Notes: generated from the letters alone by a model not told the origin. DNA of 64,000 nucleotides from Paenibacillus protaetiae (GCF_004135365.1 NZ_CP035492.1:2340001-2404000); one strand, 5' to 3'. Shown: positions 1-9,704, counted from the stretch's first letter. Made by a program: numbers and translations.

Positions 1-704
1 TTTTTGCTTGCCAATATATCGAGCAGCAGTGCACAACATGATTTCATTTTATTCATCACCGAAAATTCGCAGGCCAGCATAACCAGTTCCACTCTAAGCT
101 GCAACGACTCCGGACTTGCGGTGAGCTCTTCATACAACTTGTAGATGCCGGGATGCACCCTGCGCAATTGAACCCATAACGCATCGTCCGCTGTTAATCC
201 CTCTTCAATCAGTATAAGATGCGCCCAATGATGCAAGGCATGAACCACATGTGCGTGCGCATCTAAAATGTGATGTTCCCCCAAATGATGTTTGGCCAGC
301 AAATATTCCGATAAAAAGCCGGAAAACCGAGAAAGGAGCCTCCGCTCCTTCAAACAGTCTGCATTTATTGTTAATTGCTTTTGTGCGTTATGAATAAAAC
401 CTTCCGCGTCCAACCATATCTCCCCCTGAACTAGCCATTGAATAAAATCGCGATTTTCTCCTGTAAGTAGCTGATGCTGTATGCTTGCCCAGACAACCGA
501 TCGGATCAAAATGCGCTTCCCATTTATCATGACTAGCTCAGTAGCTAAAGCTGAATCGTTGTCTTCCTTTATAACAAGCAAAATTGAATCAAAACCGTTT
601 ATAGCGGTGGTACTCTGAGACTTCGGATGCTCCCAAAAAACAAGACCGATACAAACCGGGTAAGCCTTAAATCTGCTGATCAAATAATCCCTTGTTTGTT
701 CCAT
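1..704 (-). CDS. ygxA: YgxA-like nucleotidyltransferase-fold protein, C-terminus cut off by window edge
   Basis: One frame stays open from an ATG at 704 to the left edge, giving at least 234 residues (begins MEQTRDYLISRFKAYPVCIG). A GGAGG ribosome binding site sits 4 bases upstream. The sequence and the neighbourhood (ygzB next door and perR nearby) resemble Bacillus subtilis ygxA, whose product has a nucleotidyltransferase-like fold of unknown role. I see no obvious catalytic GS..DxD motif, so enzymatic activity is doubtful. The gene is divergent from ygzB, so the 705-856 gap should hold promoters for both. The family assignment rests on similarity from memory and on synteny. Confidence 0.7.
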   Translation of the reverse strand, partial: MEQTRDYLISRFKAYPVCIGLVFWEHPKSQSTTAINGFDSILLVIKEDNDSALATELVMINGKRILIRSVVWASIQHQLLTGENRDFIQWLVQGEIWLDAEGFIHNAQKQLTINADCLKERRLLSRFSGFLSEYLLAKHHLGEHHILDAHAHVVHALHHWAHLILIEEGLTADDALWVQLRRVHPGIYKLYEELTASPESLQLRVELVMLACEFSVMNKMKSCCALLLDILASK

Positions 705-856
705 GGTGCCTCCATATAGCTTTCAGTCCAAGCATTAAGCTATAATAATGATCTGTGGGATATGTTTTCGACAATAGCATATGAATTTCCTGCTTGTACA
801 GGAGAAATACCGCCTCAACCAATTACTGCCATACATATGGAAAGGACTGGGACGAA

Positions 857-1219
857 GTGAACAAATTCTTTTTTAAATCGGCGAAGATTAACGAATTTCG
901 TTTGTGGGGTTTAGTGTTTACTCTCATTGGAATGGGCGTTATGATTCTAGGAACAGCAGGCATTGTTTTTTGGGGGCAGGCAGGCAAAATTATGGCCGCC
1001 ATCTTTATGGTTATCGGCATGATATCCCTGCTTATCAGCGTAGCCGTCTACTTCTGGGCCGGAATGATGTCCACAAGCGCCACGATGCTGGAATGCCCGG
1101 AATGCGGCAAGCCAACCAAAATGCTTGGCCAAACCGACCGTTGCATGTTCTGCAAAACGATATTGACGCTTGACCCTGCACAGGCAACCCACGGGCATAC
1201 CCATACGACAACCAAGTAA
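857..1219 (+). CDS. ygzB: YgzB/UPF0295 family small membrane protein
   Basis: This 120-residue protein has two hydrophobic segments (about residues 13-35 and 42-65) and then a cytoplasmic or extracytoplasmic zinc-ribbon-like part with CPECGK and CMFC pairs, followed by LTLDP. This matches the UPF0295/YgzB family (about 117 residues), which is also found beside perR in Bacillus. I chose the GTG at 857 because AAAGGACTGGGACGA lies just upstream and the resulting N-terminus aligns with the family. An earlier in-frame start at 794 would add 21 unconserved residues. The function is unknown; the four cysteines suggest metal binding. Confidence 0.85.
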   Translation: MNKFFFKSAKINEFRLWGLVFTLIGMGVMILGTAGIVFWGQAGKIMAAIFMVIGMISLLISVAVYFWAGMMSTSATMLECPECGKPTKMLGQTDRCMFCKTILTLDPAQATHGHTHTTTK

Positions 1220-1237
1220 CTACATAAGATTATAAAA

Positions 1238-1272
1238 AAGAGGCCGTTCCGGAAAGAACGGCCTCTTTTTTT
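1238..1272 (+). terminator. Rho-independent terminator after ygzB
   Basis: A 10-bp stem (GAGGCCGTTC paired with GAACGGCCTC) is followed by seven T residues. The A-run before the stem means it could also work for transcripts from the right. Confidence 0.9.
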
Positions 1273-1401
1273 CTGTTCATCGGTTTATTGTGAACCGAGC
1301 AGCGCCGGCAGTCCGTCAATGCTCCGCATACCGCCTTCATTTCAAATCCCCCGATCGCTATATAGAAGGAGTACAAATGCTGCATGCAAAATGATGTATC
1401 C

Positions 1402-3126
1402 TTACGGATTATGAAGGGCTTGATTAATGGTATTCCAAATCGACTGCGTCTGGAAGTTTCTCTGCCAAGTGGCTACTCCGGCGATTCCGTATTTATGGGC
1501 GATCGCTATGCGTGCCTTGATGGAAGTATCATCTTCAATCCAAATCCGGTTTAACGAACCGTTTTCCGTGTATTCCACATAGTTTTGGCCGGTTTCTTCA
1601 TTAAAAACGGGCTTAAGCTTTTTGTCGGCGATAATGTTTTTCACTTTATCCATGCCTGCCGGCTTGGATGAAACTTTAATACCGCCTTTAGCATCTTTGA
1701 CTTCTGTCCAAATCCGGGTATATAGCGGCATGCTTAAAATCAGTTTGTCCGGCGGCACTTCATCTTCTTGAATAATCCGCGCTAATGATTGCTCCGTCCA
1801 GCTCAGCGATGCAACTGATCCTGAAGTTGGACTGGATGCCCAATGTTCATCGTAGGCCATCACCATCATATAATCCACCGCTTTGCCGAGCGCCTTCCGG
1901 TCAAGGAACAGCGACCACATTTCGCTGGTTGATTTCGGCGTAACATCAATAGAAACGACAAGGCCTTGCTCATGAAGCAGCGGGGTTAGCTCTTTTACAA
2001 ACTGAACCAGATTGGCTTTATCCGCAGTAGCGACGTTCTCAAAATCAATGTTGATCCCTTGTAAATCATACAGCTGAGCGAACGCAATGAGCTGCTGGAT
2101 CATTGAAAATCGGGTATCGGCATTCGCCAGCGCTGCAGTGGTCCTGGCCGGTTCAAAGCCGTTGCTGAACAAAGCCCACACCTGCATCCCTTGACTGTGC
2201 GCCCAGCGCACATACGCCGGATCAGCTTTGCCTTTGATCGTTCCTTTGCCGTCCTGAAGCTCAAACCAGGTTGGGCTGACAACATTCACGCCTTCCAGCT
2301 TGCCGATTTTGTTCGGGTCAGGTTTTACGTCGTAAACGGCTTCCCAAGTCAAATTAATCGGTTTGCCGGCTGTTTTCCAAGCAACAAACGGTTTATCTTT
2401 CTGAGGAGCGGCAACCTGCTCGATCCGGGTCAATACCGCGTCCGGCTTGGCCATATATCCGGGATGCCCGTCGGGGCCTTGTACGTAAAGCCAGCCTTGT
2501 TTTTCACCCCATATCCGGACTGTTTCGCCTTGCGGAACCTTCTCCACCATCGGCTTGCGGATACTCGGACCGGTCCGGATAGCCGATCCTTTGGTTTTGC
2601 CCGCTTCGGCAAGCTGAACGCTTTGCCCCGCAAGCAGCAGCGTTACAACCCCTGTATGCTCGGCATATTCGGCTTTGACGCCATATAGCTCTTGCACAGG
2701 AGTAATCGGCACATAAACTATTCCGTCTTTTTTCTCAGCGGCAACCGTCAGCTTGTACGGCTTCTGATTAATCGTTGCAGTCAGCGACTCTGTCCGCAAA
2801 TGAAGCACCTTGCTCGCTGTCGTCATCACGATGGAACCGGTAGCTTCTTCATAGTAGATAGGCTTGTCCGGCCCCAGCACGGTATTCAGCACATCAATCG
2901 GGAGCAGAATCTCCTCATTCTCCAGCAGCGCGCCTTCCGAAGCGGTTTCCCCTTGAACCATAATGGGATGCTGAAAACCATATTGAGGAAAAATTAGCTG
3001 CCCATTCGGAATAAACTTCAAATATCCAAACCAGCAAACAGCAAGCAGCATGCCGACCATAAAGAAAAAAGCAAAATACCTCCCGGTTCGTCTGCGCCTT
3101 CGGCGTGGCGGCATCCGGGTGTACAT
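1402..3126 (-). CDS. Membrane-anchored GH18 family glycoside hydrolase with stalk and SH3-like domains
   Basis: This is a 574-residue extracytoplasmic protein. An Arg-rich start (PRRRRRRTGR) precedes one transmembrane segment (FFFMVGMLLAVCWFGYL), then a copper-amine-oxidase-N-like region, an SH3b-like domain (SAIRTGPSIRKPMVEKV...GWLYVQGPDG), and a GH18 TIM barrel with the catalytic motif GINIDFENV. GH18 proteins of this kind in spore formers act on N-acetylglucosamine polymers such as spore cortex or wall peptidoglycan (compare YaaH/YdhD). I take the ATG at 3126, which has GGAG close upstream. A TTG at 3186 would add 20 residues with a poor ribosome binding site. The exact substrate cannot be read from the sequence. 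Confidence 0.8.
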   Translation of the reverse strand: MYTRMPPRRRRRRTGRYFAFFFMVGMLLAVCWFGYLKFIPNGQLIFPQYGFQHPIMVQGETASEGALLENEEILLPIDVLNTVLGPDKPIYYEEATGSIVMTTASKVLHLRTESLTATINQKPYKLTVAAEKKDGIVYVPITPVQELYGVKAEYAEHTGVVTLLLAGQSVQLAEAGKTKGSAIRTGPSIRKPMVEKVPQGETVRIWGEKQGWLYVQGPDGHPGYMAKPDAVLTRIEQVAAPQKDKPFVAWKTAGKPINLTWEAVYDVKPDPNKIGKLEGVNVVSPTWFELQDGKGTIKGKADPAYVRWAHSQGMQVWALFSNGFEPARTTAALANADTRFSMIQQLIAFAQLYDLQGINIDFENVATADKANLVQFVKELTPLLHEQGLVVSIDVTPKSTSEMWSLFLDRKALGKAVDYMMVMAYDEHWASSPTSGSVASLSWTEQSLARIIQEDEVPPDKLILSMPLYTRIWTEVKDAKGGIKVSSKPAGMDKVKNIIADKKLKPVFNEETGQNYVEYTENGSLNRIWIEDDTSIKARIAIAHKYGIAGVATWQRNFQTQSIWNTINQALHNP

Positions 3127-3268
3127 CGTCTCCAATCCTTCACTCTCCCGTATGTTTACTTGTTCGATCAAATTCTGCTTGCGCAACGCCCATAATGAAA
3201 AACGCGCAGACTAGCGATGATGACTTGATCGCTTTCCTGCGCGTTTACTTCAGGTTACCGCCATATCC

Positions 3269-3703
3269 TTAATGCTGGTGTACACCGCTGCAGGATTTGC
3301 ACAAACCGTATATTTCCATGCGATGCCCTTGTACAACAAAACCGGTTTCGGCTGACGCCGCATACTCCACTTCAACAAGCGGCGGATAATCAAAATCAAC
3401 AATGGACCCGCATTTTTTGCAGATCGCGTGATAGTGATTCGTTAAATCAGCATCAAACCGGCTGGAATCATCTCCAAACGTCAATTCTCTAACTAGTCCC
3501 GCATCTACAAATAACCTCAGGTTATTATAAATAGTTGCCACGCTCATACTCGGAAAATTAGGCGACAGTGCTTTATATATTTCATCTGCTGTCGGATGTG
3601 TCATCGAGTCCATCAAATAGCTTAAGATGGCGTGACGTTGCGGGGTCATTCGGACGCCACTCATTTTCAATTGCTCCAATGCTTCGTTAACGTTGGCTCC
3701 CAT
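3269..3703 (-). CDS. perR: Peroxide-responsive repressor PerR (Fur family)
   Basis: The 144-residue protein starts [16 protein letters not shown] and matches Bacillus PerR across its length. Visible landmarks are the winged-helix part [25 protein letters not shown], the regulatory metal ligands (His in THPTAD, HYH), and the structural zinc pairs CKKC and CKSC. PerR binds Fe or Mn and is inactivated by H2O2-driven histidine oxidation, which derepresses catalase and related genes. I place the start at the ATG 3703 because an upstream extension (to 3757) would overlap the candidate Per box at 3730-3745, and because 144-145 residues is the family length. Confidence 0.93.
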   Translation of the reverse strand: MGANVNEALEQLKMSGVRMTPQRHAILSYLMDSMTHPTADEIYKALSPNFPSMSVATIYNNLRLFVDAGLVRELTFGDDSSRFDADLTNHYHAICKKCGSIVDFDYPPLVEVEYAASAETGFVVQGHRMEIYGLCKSCSGVHQH

Positions 3704-3729
3704 TCCCCTCACGCCTTTCCAAATATTAT

Positions 3730-3745
3730 TTAAGAATTGTTCTAA
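3730..3745 (-). promoter_or_regulatory. Candidate Per box upstream of perR
   Basis: On the minus strand the sequence TTAGAACAATTCTTAA agrees with the Per box TTATAATNATTATAA at 11 of 14 defined positions. It lies 27 bases upstream of the perR start, as expected for autoregulation. This is a hand match only. Confidence 0.5.
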
Positions 3746-3870
3746 TTTAGTTCTCATTTACTATTGTACGTGTTTTCAAAAGAATTTGTCAATGAAAGCG
3801 CCTCACTTCTACTATACGACTTTTAGGAGCCGCTCATGTTATATTGTTTTGTCCACGATTTCCGGCCCTG

Positions 3871-4578
3871 TTACTCTAGGCTAACGCGGCTAACGCCTTC
3901 CAGCTGCTTGATTTCGTCTAATACAACCCAATCCCCATCCGGCTTCGGGCTGCGTATATAAAATTGCAGCATCATCTGGGCGGGGCTGTCCCGCTCCGAA
4001 TCATCTTCAATAATAAGCTTTTTTACAATAATTTGCCGGTCGCTTAGCATGGCATGAATTGTTTTTAAAATAAACGGCCGGTCCGTTAATTGAACCTTCA
4101 GCAGCTTCTCCGTACGGGAAGCGATATACTTGCGCTCCAGCTTATTAAAGGTGTACAACACAAGCAGCATGATCAGCGTCACAGAAATAGAGGCGAAATA
4201 AAAACCTGCGCCGGTCGATAAACCGATTGCCGCAACGACCCACAGCGAAGCGGCTGTGGTCAAACCGGTAATTGACTTCCCTGTAAATAAAATGGTGCCA
4301 GCACCTAAAAAACCGACTCCTGTCACAACGGCAGACGCCAGTCGGGCAGGATCTACACGAACATTCGTCTCGTTCACAAACTCCGAGAATCCGTACATAG
4401 AAAGCAGCATCAGCAAACAGGAGCCGAGGCAAACCAAAATATTGGTGCGCAGGCCGGCTGCATGATTGGACTGCTCCCGTTCAAATCCGATTAATCCGCC
4501 CAATACGACGGCAAGCAAGAGGCGCAATAAAATATGCCAGTCACTGATTTGCCATGGCGTAGCAGTCATAACGTCCAT
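3871..4578 (-). CDS. MgtC/SapB family membrane protein
   Basis: The 235-residue protein has an N-terminal block of about five membrane helices with the family signature GGLIGFERE...AGLRTNILVCLGS...DPARLASAVVTGVGFLGAG. A soluble C-terminal ACT-like domain follows (about residues 150-235). MgtC proteins help cells cope with low magnesium or modulate the F1Fo ATPase; in spore formers the role is unclear. It stands alone between perR and gatB. The ribosome binding site is weak, so the start is only moderately certain. Confidence 0.85.
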   Translation of the reverse strand: MDVMTATPWQISDWHILLRLLLAVVLGGLIGFEREQSNHAAGLRTNILVCLGSCLLMLLSMYGFSEFVNETNVRVDPARLASAVVTGVGFLGAGTILFTGKSITGLTTAASLWVVAAIGLSTGAGFYFASISVTLIMLLVLYTFNKLERKYIASRTEKLLKVQLTDRPFILKTIHAMLSDRQIIVKKLIIEDDSERDSPAQMMLQFYIRSPKPDGDWVVLDEIKQLEGVSRVSLE

Positions 4579-4904
4579 TGTTACCGCTCATCCGCCCCTT
4601 CATCCAAATGATCATTGTTACATCATATGCAGGCGATGATCGCAATCGCCCTTTATTTGCATTAACGAAAATAAAAAAATAGCGCGGGCTTGTCCAATTT
4701 CAGTTAGCCGGCCTGTAAAAAAAGCCGCTCAGAACTGTTCTGACCGGCCATATACATCAAAAGCCTCCCGGGTGGGAGGCTTCAGATCCTTTCGCCGGCT
4801 GTCCAGGCCGGCTTCATACGCAGCTGTAGTAAACTAAGCGTTTAGTATAGCTGCATGCGTTATGGATGACAAGGCGATAAGCAGGGATGCTGCCGCTACG
4901 GCGT
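4579..4904. other. Intergenic region with gat terminator and an imperfect palindrome
   Basis: These 326 bases hold no convincing gene. They contain the terminator of the gat operon at 4758-4782 and an imperfect inverted repeat at 4820-4854 (GCAGCTGTAGTAAA paired with TTTAGTATAGCTGC, 12 of 14 positions paired). Confidence 0.7.
4758..4782 (-). terminator. Terminator of gatCAB operon
   Basis: A 9-bp perfect stem (AAGCCTCCC with GGGAGGCTT) is followed on the minus strand by TTTTG. It lies about 120 bases beyond the gatB stop. Confidence 0.75.
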
Positions 4905-6347
4905 TCAGCCGTTCAGCTTATCCATGAGCAGCTTATTAACGATAGCCGGATTGGCTTTGCCGCGTGTTTCTTTCATGATTTGGCCAACGAGGAATCCAAT
5001 CGCCTTTTCTTTGCCGGCACGGTAATCTTCCACCGATTGCGGGTTCGCTTCGACGATTTTGTCGACGATGGCAAGAATTGCGCCTTCATCGCTGATTTGC
5101 ACGAGGCCTTGCTCTTCGACGATTTGCTGCGGGCGTTTGCCGGATTCCAGCATCGCTTTGAATACCGTCTTCGCAATTTTGCTGCTGATTGTGCCTTTCT
5201 CAAGCAAGCCAATCATTTCGCCGAGGCCTTGGCCGGTCAGCTTCACTTCCGCCAGCTCCAGACCGTTTGTGTTCAGATAGCCGAGCAGGTCGCCCATGAT
5301 CCAGTTGGAGACGGCTTTGGCGTCCTTCGTGTAGTTCAAGCTTTCCTCGAACAGGTCCGCCAGCTTGATGGACGAAGTGATGACTTCGGCATCGTAGGAC
5401 GGCAGCCCGTATTCGGAAGTATAACGCGCTTTGCGGGCGTCCGGAAGCTCCGGAATTGATGCGCGCACGCGTTCTTTCCATTCTGCATCAATATGCAGCT
5501 GAACAAGGTCAGGGTCCGGGAAGTAGCGGTAATCATGCGCTTCTTCTTTGCCGCGCATCGAGAACGTTTTGCCTTGGGCTTCGTCCCAGCGGCGCGTCTC
5601 CTGCACGACTTCTCCGCCTTCGTCCAAAATTTGCGCCTGGCGGAACTGCTCGTACTCCAAGCCGCGCTGTACGCCGCGGAAGGAGTTCATGTTTTTCAGC
5701 TCGGCGCGGATGCCGAACTTCTCCTGGCCCCAAGGGCGCAGGCTGATGTTGGCGTCGCAGCGCAAGCTGCCTTCTTCCATTTTGACATCGGAAACGTCGC
5801 AATAGAGCATGATCGCTTTCAGCTTCTCAAGGTATGCCTTCGCTTCCTCCGGCGTACGGATGTCCGGCTCGGACACGATCTCGACAAGCGGCGTCCCGAC
5901 ACGGTTAAAGTCAACAAGCGATGCGTATCCGCCGTCTACGTGCGTCAGCTTACCCGCATCTTCTTCGAGGTGAAGGCGCGTAATGCCAATCCGCTTCGTC
6001 TGGCCGTTCACTTCGATGTCGATATAGCCGTTCTCGCCGATCGGCTTGTCGTATTGCGAGATTTGATATGCTTTTGGCGAATCGGGGTAAAAATAGTTTT
6101 TGCGGTCGAACTTCGTAACATCCGCAATTTCACAGTTCAAAGCCATAGCCGCTTTCATGGCAAATTCTACGGCTTGCTTGTTTAATACCGGCAGGACGCC
6201 GGGATGCCCAAGGCAGATCGGGCATGTATGCGTATTAGCCGGCGCGCCGAAGGACGTCGAGCAGCCGCAAAAGATTTTGCTTTTGGTATGCAGCTCCACG
6301 TGCACTTCGAGGCCAACTACGGTTTCGTATTTGGTCGCTTCAGACAT
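4905..6347 (-). CDS. gatB: Asp-tRNA(Asn)/Glu-tRNA(Gln) amidotransferase subunit B
   Basis: The 480-residue protein opens with the family signature ([20 protein letters not shown]) and has the zinc-site cysteines CGCSTSF and CPICLG, the [15 protein letters not shown] block, and a C-terminal YqeY/tail domain that binds tRNA. GatB holds the mischarged Glu-tRNA(Gln), phosphorylates it with ATP, and receives ammonia from GatA. It is the last gene of gatC-gatA-gatB, 54 bases after gatA, and has the ribosome binding site AAAGGAACG. The length is normal. Confidence 0.97.
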   Translation of the reverse strand: MSEATKYETVVGLEVHVELHTKSKIFCGCSTSFGAPANTHTCPICLGHPGVLPVLNKQAVEFAMKAAMALNCEIADVTKFDRKNYFYPDSPKAYQISQYDKPIGENGYIDIEVNGQTKRIGITRLHLEEDAGKLTHVDGGYASLVDFNRVGTPLVEIVSEPDIRTPEEAKAYLEKLKAIMLYCDVSDVKMEEGSLRCDANISLRPWGQEKFGIRAELKNMNSFRGVQRGLEYEQFRQAQILDEGGEVVQETRRWDEAQGKTFSMRGKEEAHDYRYFPDPDLVQLHIDAEWKERVRASIPELPDARKARYTSEYGLPSYDAEVITSSIKLADLFEESLNYTKDAKAVSNWIMGDLLGYLNTNGLELAEVKLTGQGLGEMIGLLEKGTISSKIAKTVFKAMLESGKRPQQIVEEQGLVQISDEGAILAIVDKIVEANPQSVEDYRAGKEKAIGFLVGQIMKETRGKANPAIVNKLLMDKLNG

Positions 6348-6401
6348 TGCTATCGTTCCTTTCGTTCGCTTCGCTTTGTAGGGGACTACGCCATAGGCCT
6401 T

Positions 6402-7859
6402 CTACAGCTGCGGGCGCTGCTTATGGTAATCGGTATGCTGCTCGAAAGCATGCGCCGCGCGCAGCACGGTCCGTTCGTCGAACGCTTTGCCGATAATTTG
6501 AAGACCGATCGGCAAGCCGTCCGCAAAGCCGCAAGGGACGCTGATCGCCGGAACGCCTGCAAGGCTGACCGGAATCGTACAAATATCGTTCAAGTACATC
6601 GTAAGCGGATCGCCCACTTGCTCGCCGATACGGAATGCCGGCGTCGGAGCCGTTGGCCCGATCAGCACGTCATATTGCTGGAACGCCTGGTCAAAGTCCT
6701 GCTTGATGAGCGTGCGGACTTTTTGCGCTTTCAAGTAATAAGCATCGTAATAACCCGAGCTAAGCGCATAAGTGCCAAGCATGATCCGGCGTTTTACTTC
6801 CGGGCCAAAGCCTTGACTGCGCGATTTGCGGTACAGGTCAATCAGGTTGTCCGGATTTTCAGCGCGAACGCCGTAACGTACGCCGTCAAAGCGCGCAAGG
6901 TTGGACGATGCTTCCGAGGAAGCAAGCAAGTAGTAAGTTGCAATCGCATAGTCGGTATGCGGCAGCGATACTTCCTCCCAAGTTGCGCCAAGGCTTTCGT
7001 ATACTTGAAGCGCAGCCATGACGGATTCTTTGACGCGCGGGTCGATGCCTTGCCCCAAATATTCCTTCGGCACGCCGATGCGCAGCCCTTTGACGTCGCC
7101 GGTCAATGCGCTTGTGTAATCCGGGATGTCCACGTTCGCAGAAGTGGAATCCATGTTGTCGTAGCCGGCAATCGCTTGCAGCACATAAGCGGAATCCTCG
7201 ACGTTTTTGGTGAGTGGTCCGATCTGGTCCAGCGAGGACGCAAACGCAACCAGGCCAAAACGGGATACAAGGCCGTAGGTCGGTTTCAAGCCAACAATGC
7301 CGCAATAAGCGGCCGGCTGGCGAATCGAGCCGCCGGTATCCGAGCCTAGCGAGAAATACACTTGTCCCGCTGCAACGGATGCAGCGGAGCCGCCGCTGGA
7401 GCCGCCCGGTACATGCTCCGTGTTCCACGGGTTGCGGGTTGGGTAAAAGCTGGAGTTTTCGTTCGAGCCGCCCATGGCGAACTCGTCCATGTTGAGCTTG
7501 CCGATCGTGACCGACTGGGCCGCGTTCAGCTTGCGGACAGCCGTCGCGTTATAAATCGGGTTATAGTTGCTCAGAAACTGGCTTGCACACGTTGTAAGCA
7601 AGCCTTCCGTTACAATGTTGTCTTTGATGCCGGCCGGCAGGCCAAACAGCAGGCCGCGCTCCGCGCCGTCCTGAAGCTGCTTGTCCAGCTCTTCTGCTTG
7701 TGCGCGCGCACCGTCTTCATTTAAAGTCAAAAACGCCTTAATGGAAGGCTCCGTTTCCGCGATACGGCGGTATGAAGCATCCACCAATTCTTGTACCGAC
7801 AGCTCTTTGCTGTTCAGCTTGTTATGTACTTCCTGAAGGCGCATATCAAACAATGCCAA
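6402..7859 (-). CDS. gatA: Asp-tRNA(Asn)/Glu-tRNA(Gln) amidotransferase subunit A
   Basis: This 485-residue amidase-signature protein carries the catalytic triad Lys79 (AGIKDN), Ser154 (PGGSSGGS) and Ser178 ([11 protein letters not shown]). It hydrolyses glutamine to supply ammonia to GatB. The start is TTG at 7859, with AGGGG six bases upstream; the next in-frame ATG is five codons later and lacks that spacing. It lies 32 bases after gatC. Confidence 0.97.
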   Translation of the reverse strand: MALFDMRLQEVHNKLNSKELSVQELVDASYRRIAETEPSIKAFLTLNEDGARAQAEELDKQLQDGAERGLLFGLPAGIKDNIVTEGLLTTCASQFLSNYNPIYNATAVRKLNAAQSVTIGKLNMDEFAMGGSNENSSFYPTRNPWNTEHVPGGSSGGSAASVAAGQVYFSLGSDTGGSIRQPAAYCGIVGLKPTYGLVSRFGLVAFASSLDQIGPLTKNVEDSAYVLQAIAGYDNMDSTSANVDIPDYTSALTGDVKGLRIGVPKEYLGQGIDPRVKESVMAALQVYESLGATWEEVSLPHTDYAIATYYLLASSEASSNLARFDGVRYGVRAENPDNLIDLYRKSRSQGFGPEVKRRIMLGTYALSSGYYDAYYLKAQKVRTLIKQDFDQAFQQYDVLIGPTAPTPAFRIGEQVGDPLTMYLNDICTIPVSLAGVPAISVPCGFADGLPIGLQIIGKAFDERTVLRAAHAFEQHTDYHKQRPQL

Positions 7860-7891
7860 CAGAAGCCCCTCCCTTCCTTCGTTCCAATCCG

Positions 7892-8179
7892 TTATTCGAG
7901 TACCGCAGGCACTTTAATCTGGCCATCTTCATCATCCGGCGCATTCAGAAGCACCTTGTCGATCGGCAATGACGGACGAACCTCGTCCTCGCGCATCACG
8001 TTGATGACCGGCAGCACATGGCTGGTTGGTTCAATATTATCGGTTTGAAGCTCATTCAGCTTCTCCGCATATTTTAAAATCGCATTTAGTTGTCCGTTGA
8101 ACGTCTCTTTCTCTTCTTCCGTCAGTTCAAGCCGAGCGAGCTTCGCAACATGCTCTACGTCCTGCATCGAAATGCTCAT
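7892..8179 (-). CDS. gatC: Asp-tRNA(Asn)/Glu-tRNA(Gln) amidotransferase subunit C
   Basis: The 95-residue protein ([20 protein letters not shown]) is a typical GatC, the small belt-like subunit that joins GatA and GatB. An ATG two codons earlier (8185) is possible, but AAGGAGG is spaced better (9 bases) for the ATG at 8179. It is the first gene of the operon. Confidence 0.93.
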   Translation of the reverse strand: MSISMQDVEHVAKLARLELTEEEKETFNGQLNAILKYAEKLNELQTDNIEPTSHVLPVINVMREDEVRPSLPIDKVLLNAPDDEDGQIKVPAVLE

Positions 8180-8241
8180 TTGCATAAACCTCCTTCATCA
8201 TGCCAAAAATCATTCTTCCTATTATAGCGTAGAAGCTATGC

Positions 8242-8931
8242 TTATGACAAAGACAATTGTTCGCCAATCGCCAGTACTTGTCCGCGCATGCCGCGCTCTT
8301 TCAGTTTGTTTACAAAGCTTTCCGCATCCTGGCGGATAACGTCAAACGTATCGTAATGAACCGGCACGACCAGCTTCGCTTGATACCACTCCGCAGCCTG
8401 CAGCGCATCTTCCGGACCCATTGTAAATTTGTCGCCGATTGGCAGGAATACAACGTCGATGTCGTTGCGGTCGCCGATCATTTTCATATCCCCGTAAAGC
8501 GCCGTATCGCCGGTATGCAAAATCGTCAGCCCTTCCGCTTTTACCAGGTAGCCGCCGGGCTGCCCGCCATAAATGACGCTGCCGTCCTCAAGCGTAATGC
8601 CGGAGCTGTGAAAAGCCTGTACCATTTTCACTTGTGCAAAACCAAGGTCGACCGTACCGCCTGTATTGATCTGAACCGTCTGCAGCCCTTTTTTCTCAAA
8701 ATGGCCCGCAAGCTCAACCGCCGCTACAATCGGGGCATTGTTCTGCTTGGCAATCGGCTCGGCATCCAAAATATGGTCCATGTGCGCATGTGTAAGCAGC
8801 ACGTAGTCCGCTTGAATATCTTCGGGTTTCGCAACCGCCTGCGGATTGCCGCGAAGGAACGGGTCAATGACAAGCGCCTTGTCGCCGATTTGAATATGAA
8901 TGCTGGAATGGCCGTGATATGTAATTTTCAT
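8242..8931 (-). CDS. ytkL: UPF0173 metallo-beta-lactamase-fold hydrolase (YtkL-like)
   Basis: The 229-residue protein has the metallo-beta-lactamase metal motif LTHAHMDH, a later AFHSSG, the GDTALYGDM aspartate loop and VPVHYDTF. It matches the UPF0173 group of small metal-dependent hydrolases (B. subtilis YtkL) in length and end-to-end sequence. The substrate is not known. A perfect AAGGAGG lies upstream of the ATG. It is 57 bases upstream of gatC on the same strand and may be co-transcribed with it. Confidence 0.85.
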   Translation of the reverse strand: MKITYHGHSSIHIQIGDKALVIDPFLRGNPQAVAKPEDIQADYVLLTHAHMDHILDAEPIAKQNNAPIVAAVELAGHFEKKGLQTVQINTGGTVDLGFAQVKMVQAFHSSGITLEDGSVIYGGQPGGYLVKAEGLTILHTGDTALYGDMKMIGDRNDIDVVFLPIGDKFTMGPEDALQAAEWYQAKLVVPVHYDTFDVIRQDAESFVNKLKERGMRGQVLAIGEQLSLS

Positions 8932-9139
8932 TTAGAACTTCCTCCTTATATTCCGCTCCGGTATCGTGGAGAACGGTAATGATCTCATTGCTTTATTGTA
9001 CCTTTTTTTCATGCTCAACACCAAGCGCATCCGCCAGCGTTTTCCTTCGTATACAGATTGCCGGGATGCAAACAATACGAACAGGCTGGCCGCAGCTTCA
9101 ATTCTATACATGAGCACGAATGAAAGGAGGCTGAACATC

Positions 9140-9226
9140 TTGTCCAAACAGCAGGGACATGGCCGTAAAAATACGCAAAGCAAAACATCGGACAAAAAAA
9201 GCAACGGCTCAGGCAACAACCATTAA
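9140..9226 (+). CDS. 28-residue basic hydrophilic peptide, unknown
   Basis: A perfect AAAGGAGG precedes a TTG at 9140 by 9 bases; the frame encodes 28 residues beginning MSKQQGHGRKNTQSKTSDKK and ends at a TAA. The peptide is rich in Lys, Ser, Asn, Gln and Gly and has no hydrophobic segment. This composition resembles small acid-soluble spore proteins of the SspP/SspO/Tlp kind, but I cannot assign a family. The same frame extends upstream to 8966 without a ribosome binding site, so the short form is preferred. It is divergent from ytkL. Confidence 0.5.
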   Translation: MSKQQGHGRKNTQSKTSDKKSNGSGNNH

Positions 9227-9272
9227 TCTTCGCTCCCTCATCCACAGCAGTGCCTGGCAGGCCAGCTGTGGA

Positions 9273-9311
9273 TAAAATAAAAAGGGCGGCCCGTTACCGC
9301 GGGCGCCCTTG
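9273..9311 (-). terminator. Terminator after the 9321-9704 gene
   Basis: The stem AAGGGCGGCCCG / CGGGCGCCCTT (one bulge) is followed on the minus strand by TTTTTATTTTAT. It lies just past the stop codon at 9321. Confidence 0.8.
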
Positions 9312-9320
9312 CCATATCGC

Positions 9321-9704
9321 TTATATCCAAGCTTTCAAGTTAATTTGGCGGATAAAATCTTCCCGGCTTTGCCCTTCTTTGCTGCTGCTTTCAGCTTCCG
9401 GCTCTTCTTCCGTCTCCCCGTTCATAATCCGGTTAAACAGTTCTTCATTATAAGTTGCCAGCGCGTAATCAATAAGCGCTTCACGTTCAATCCGGTCGAC
9501 CTCCTGCTGAATAAGCAGATGCTCAAGTTCGATATCATCCTCCGGAACAAGAAAATTCCGATTCGCTCCCGGAATACGCACAACATAATCAAATACGTTA
9601 TCCTGATTGCGGTCATAAGCAATTATATAGCCATATTCCCCTACGGGAAGATTTTGTTCATATTGGTCTGCCACAATGACGATCTTAGACCCTAGCTTCA
9701 GCAT
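9321..9704 (-). CDS. Conserved Paenibacillaceae protein of unknown function
   Basis: This is a 127-residue soluble acidic protein. The N-terminal half (MLKLGSKIVIVADQYEQNLP...GYIIAYDRN) looks like a small beta-barrel of the KOW/SH3 sort. The C-terminal half is helical (LEHLLIQQEVDRIEREALID) and ends in a Glu/Ser-rich tail. The ribosome binding site AGGAGTG lies 8 bases upstream, and its own terminator follows. I recall highly similar proteins in Paenibacillus but no characterised one, so no role is proposed. Confidence 0.75.
   Translation of the reverse strand: MLKLGSKIVIVADQYEQNLPVGEYGYIIAYDRNQDNVFDYVVRIPGANRNFLVPEDDIELEHLLIQQEVDRIEREALIDYALATYNEELFNRIMNGETEEEPEAESSSKEGQSREDFIRQINLKAWI

Noticed and set aside
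6204-7349. 381-residue plus-strand frame opposite gatA and gatB
   Set aside because: It is the antisense shadow of two certain genes; composition is Arg/Ala-rich as expected for such shadows.
8180-8241. T-box or other tRNA-sensing leader before gatC
   Set aside because: The 62-base gap is too short and has no T-box sequence.
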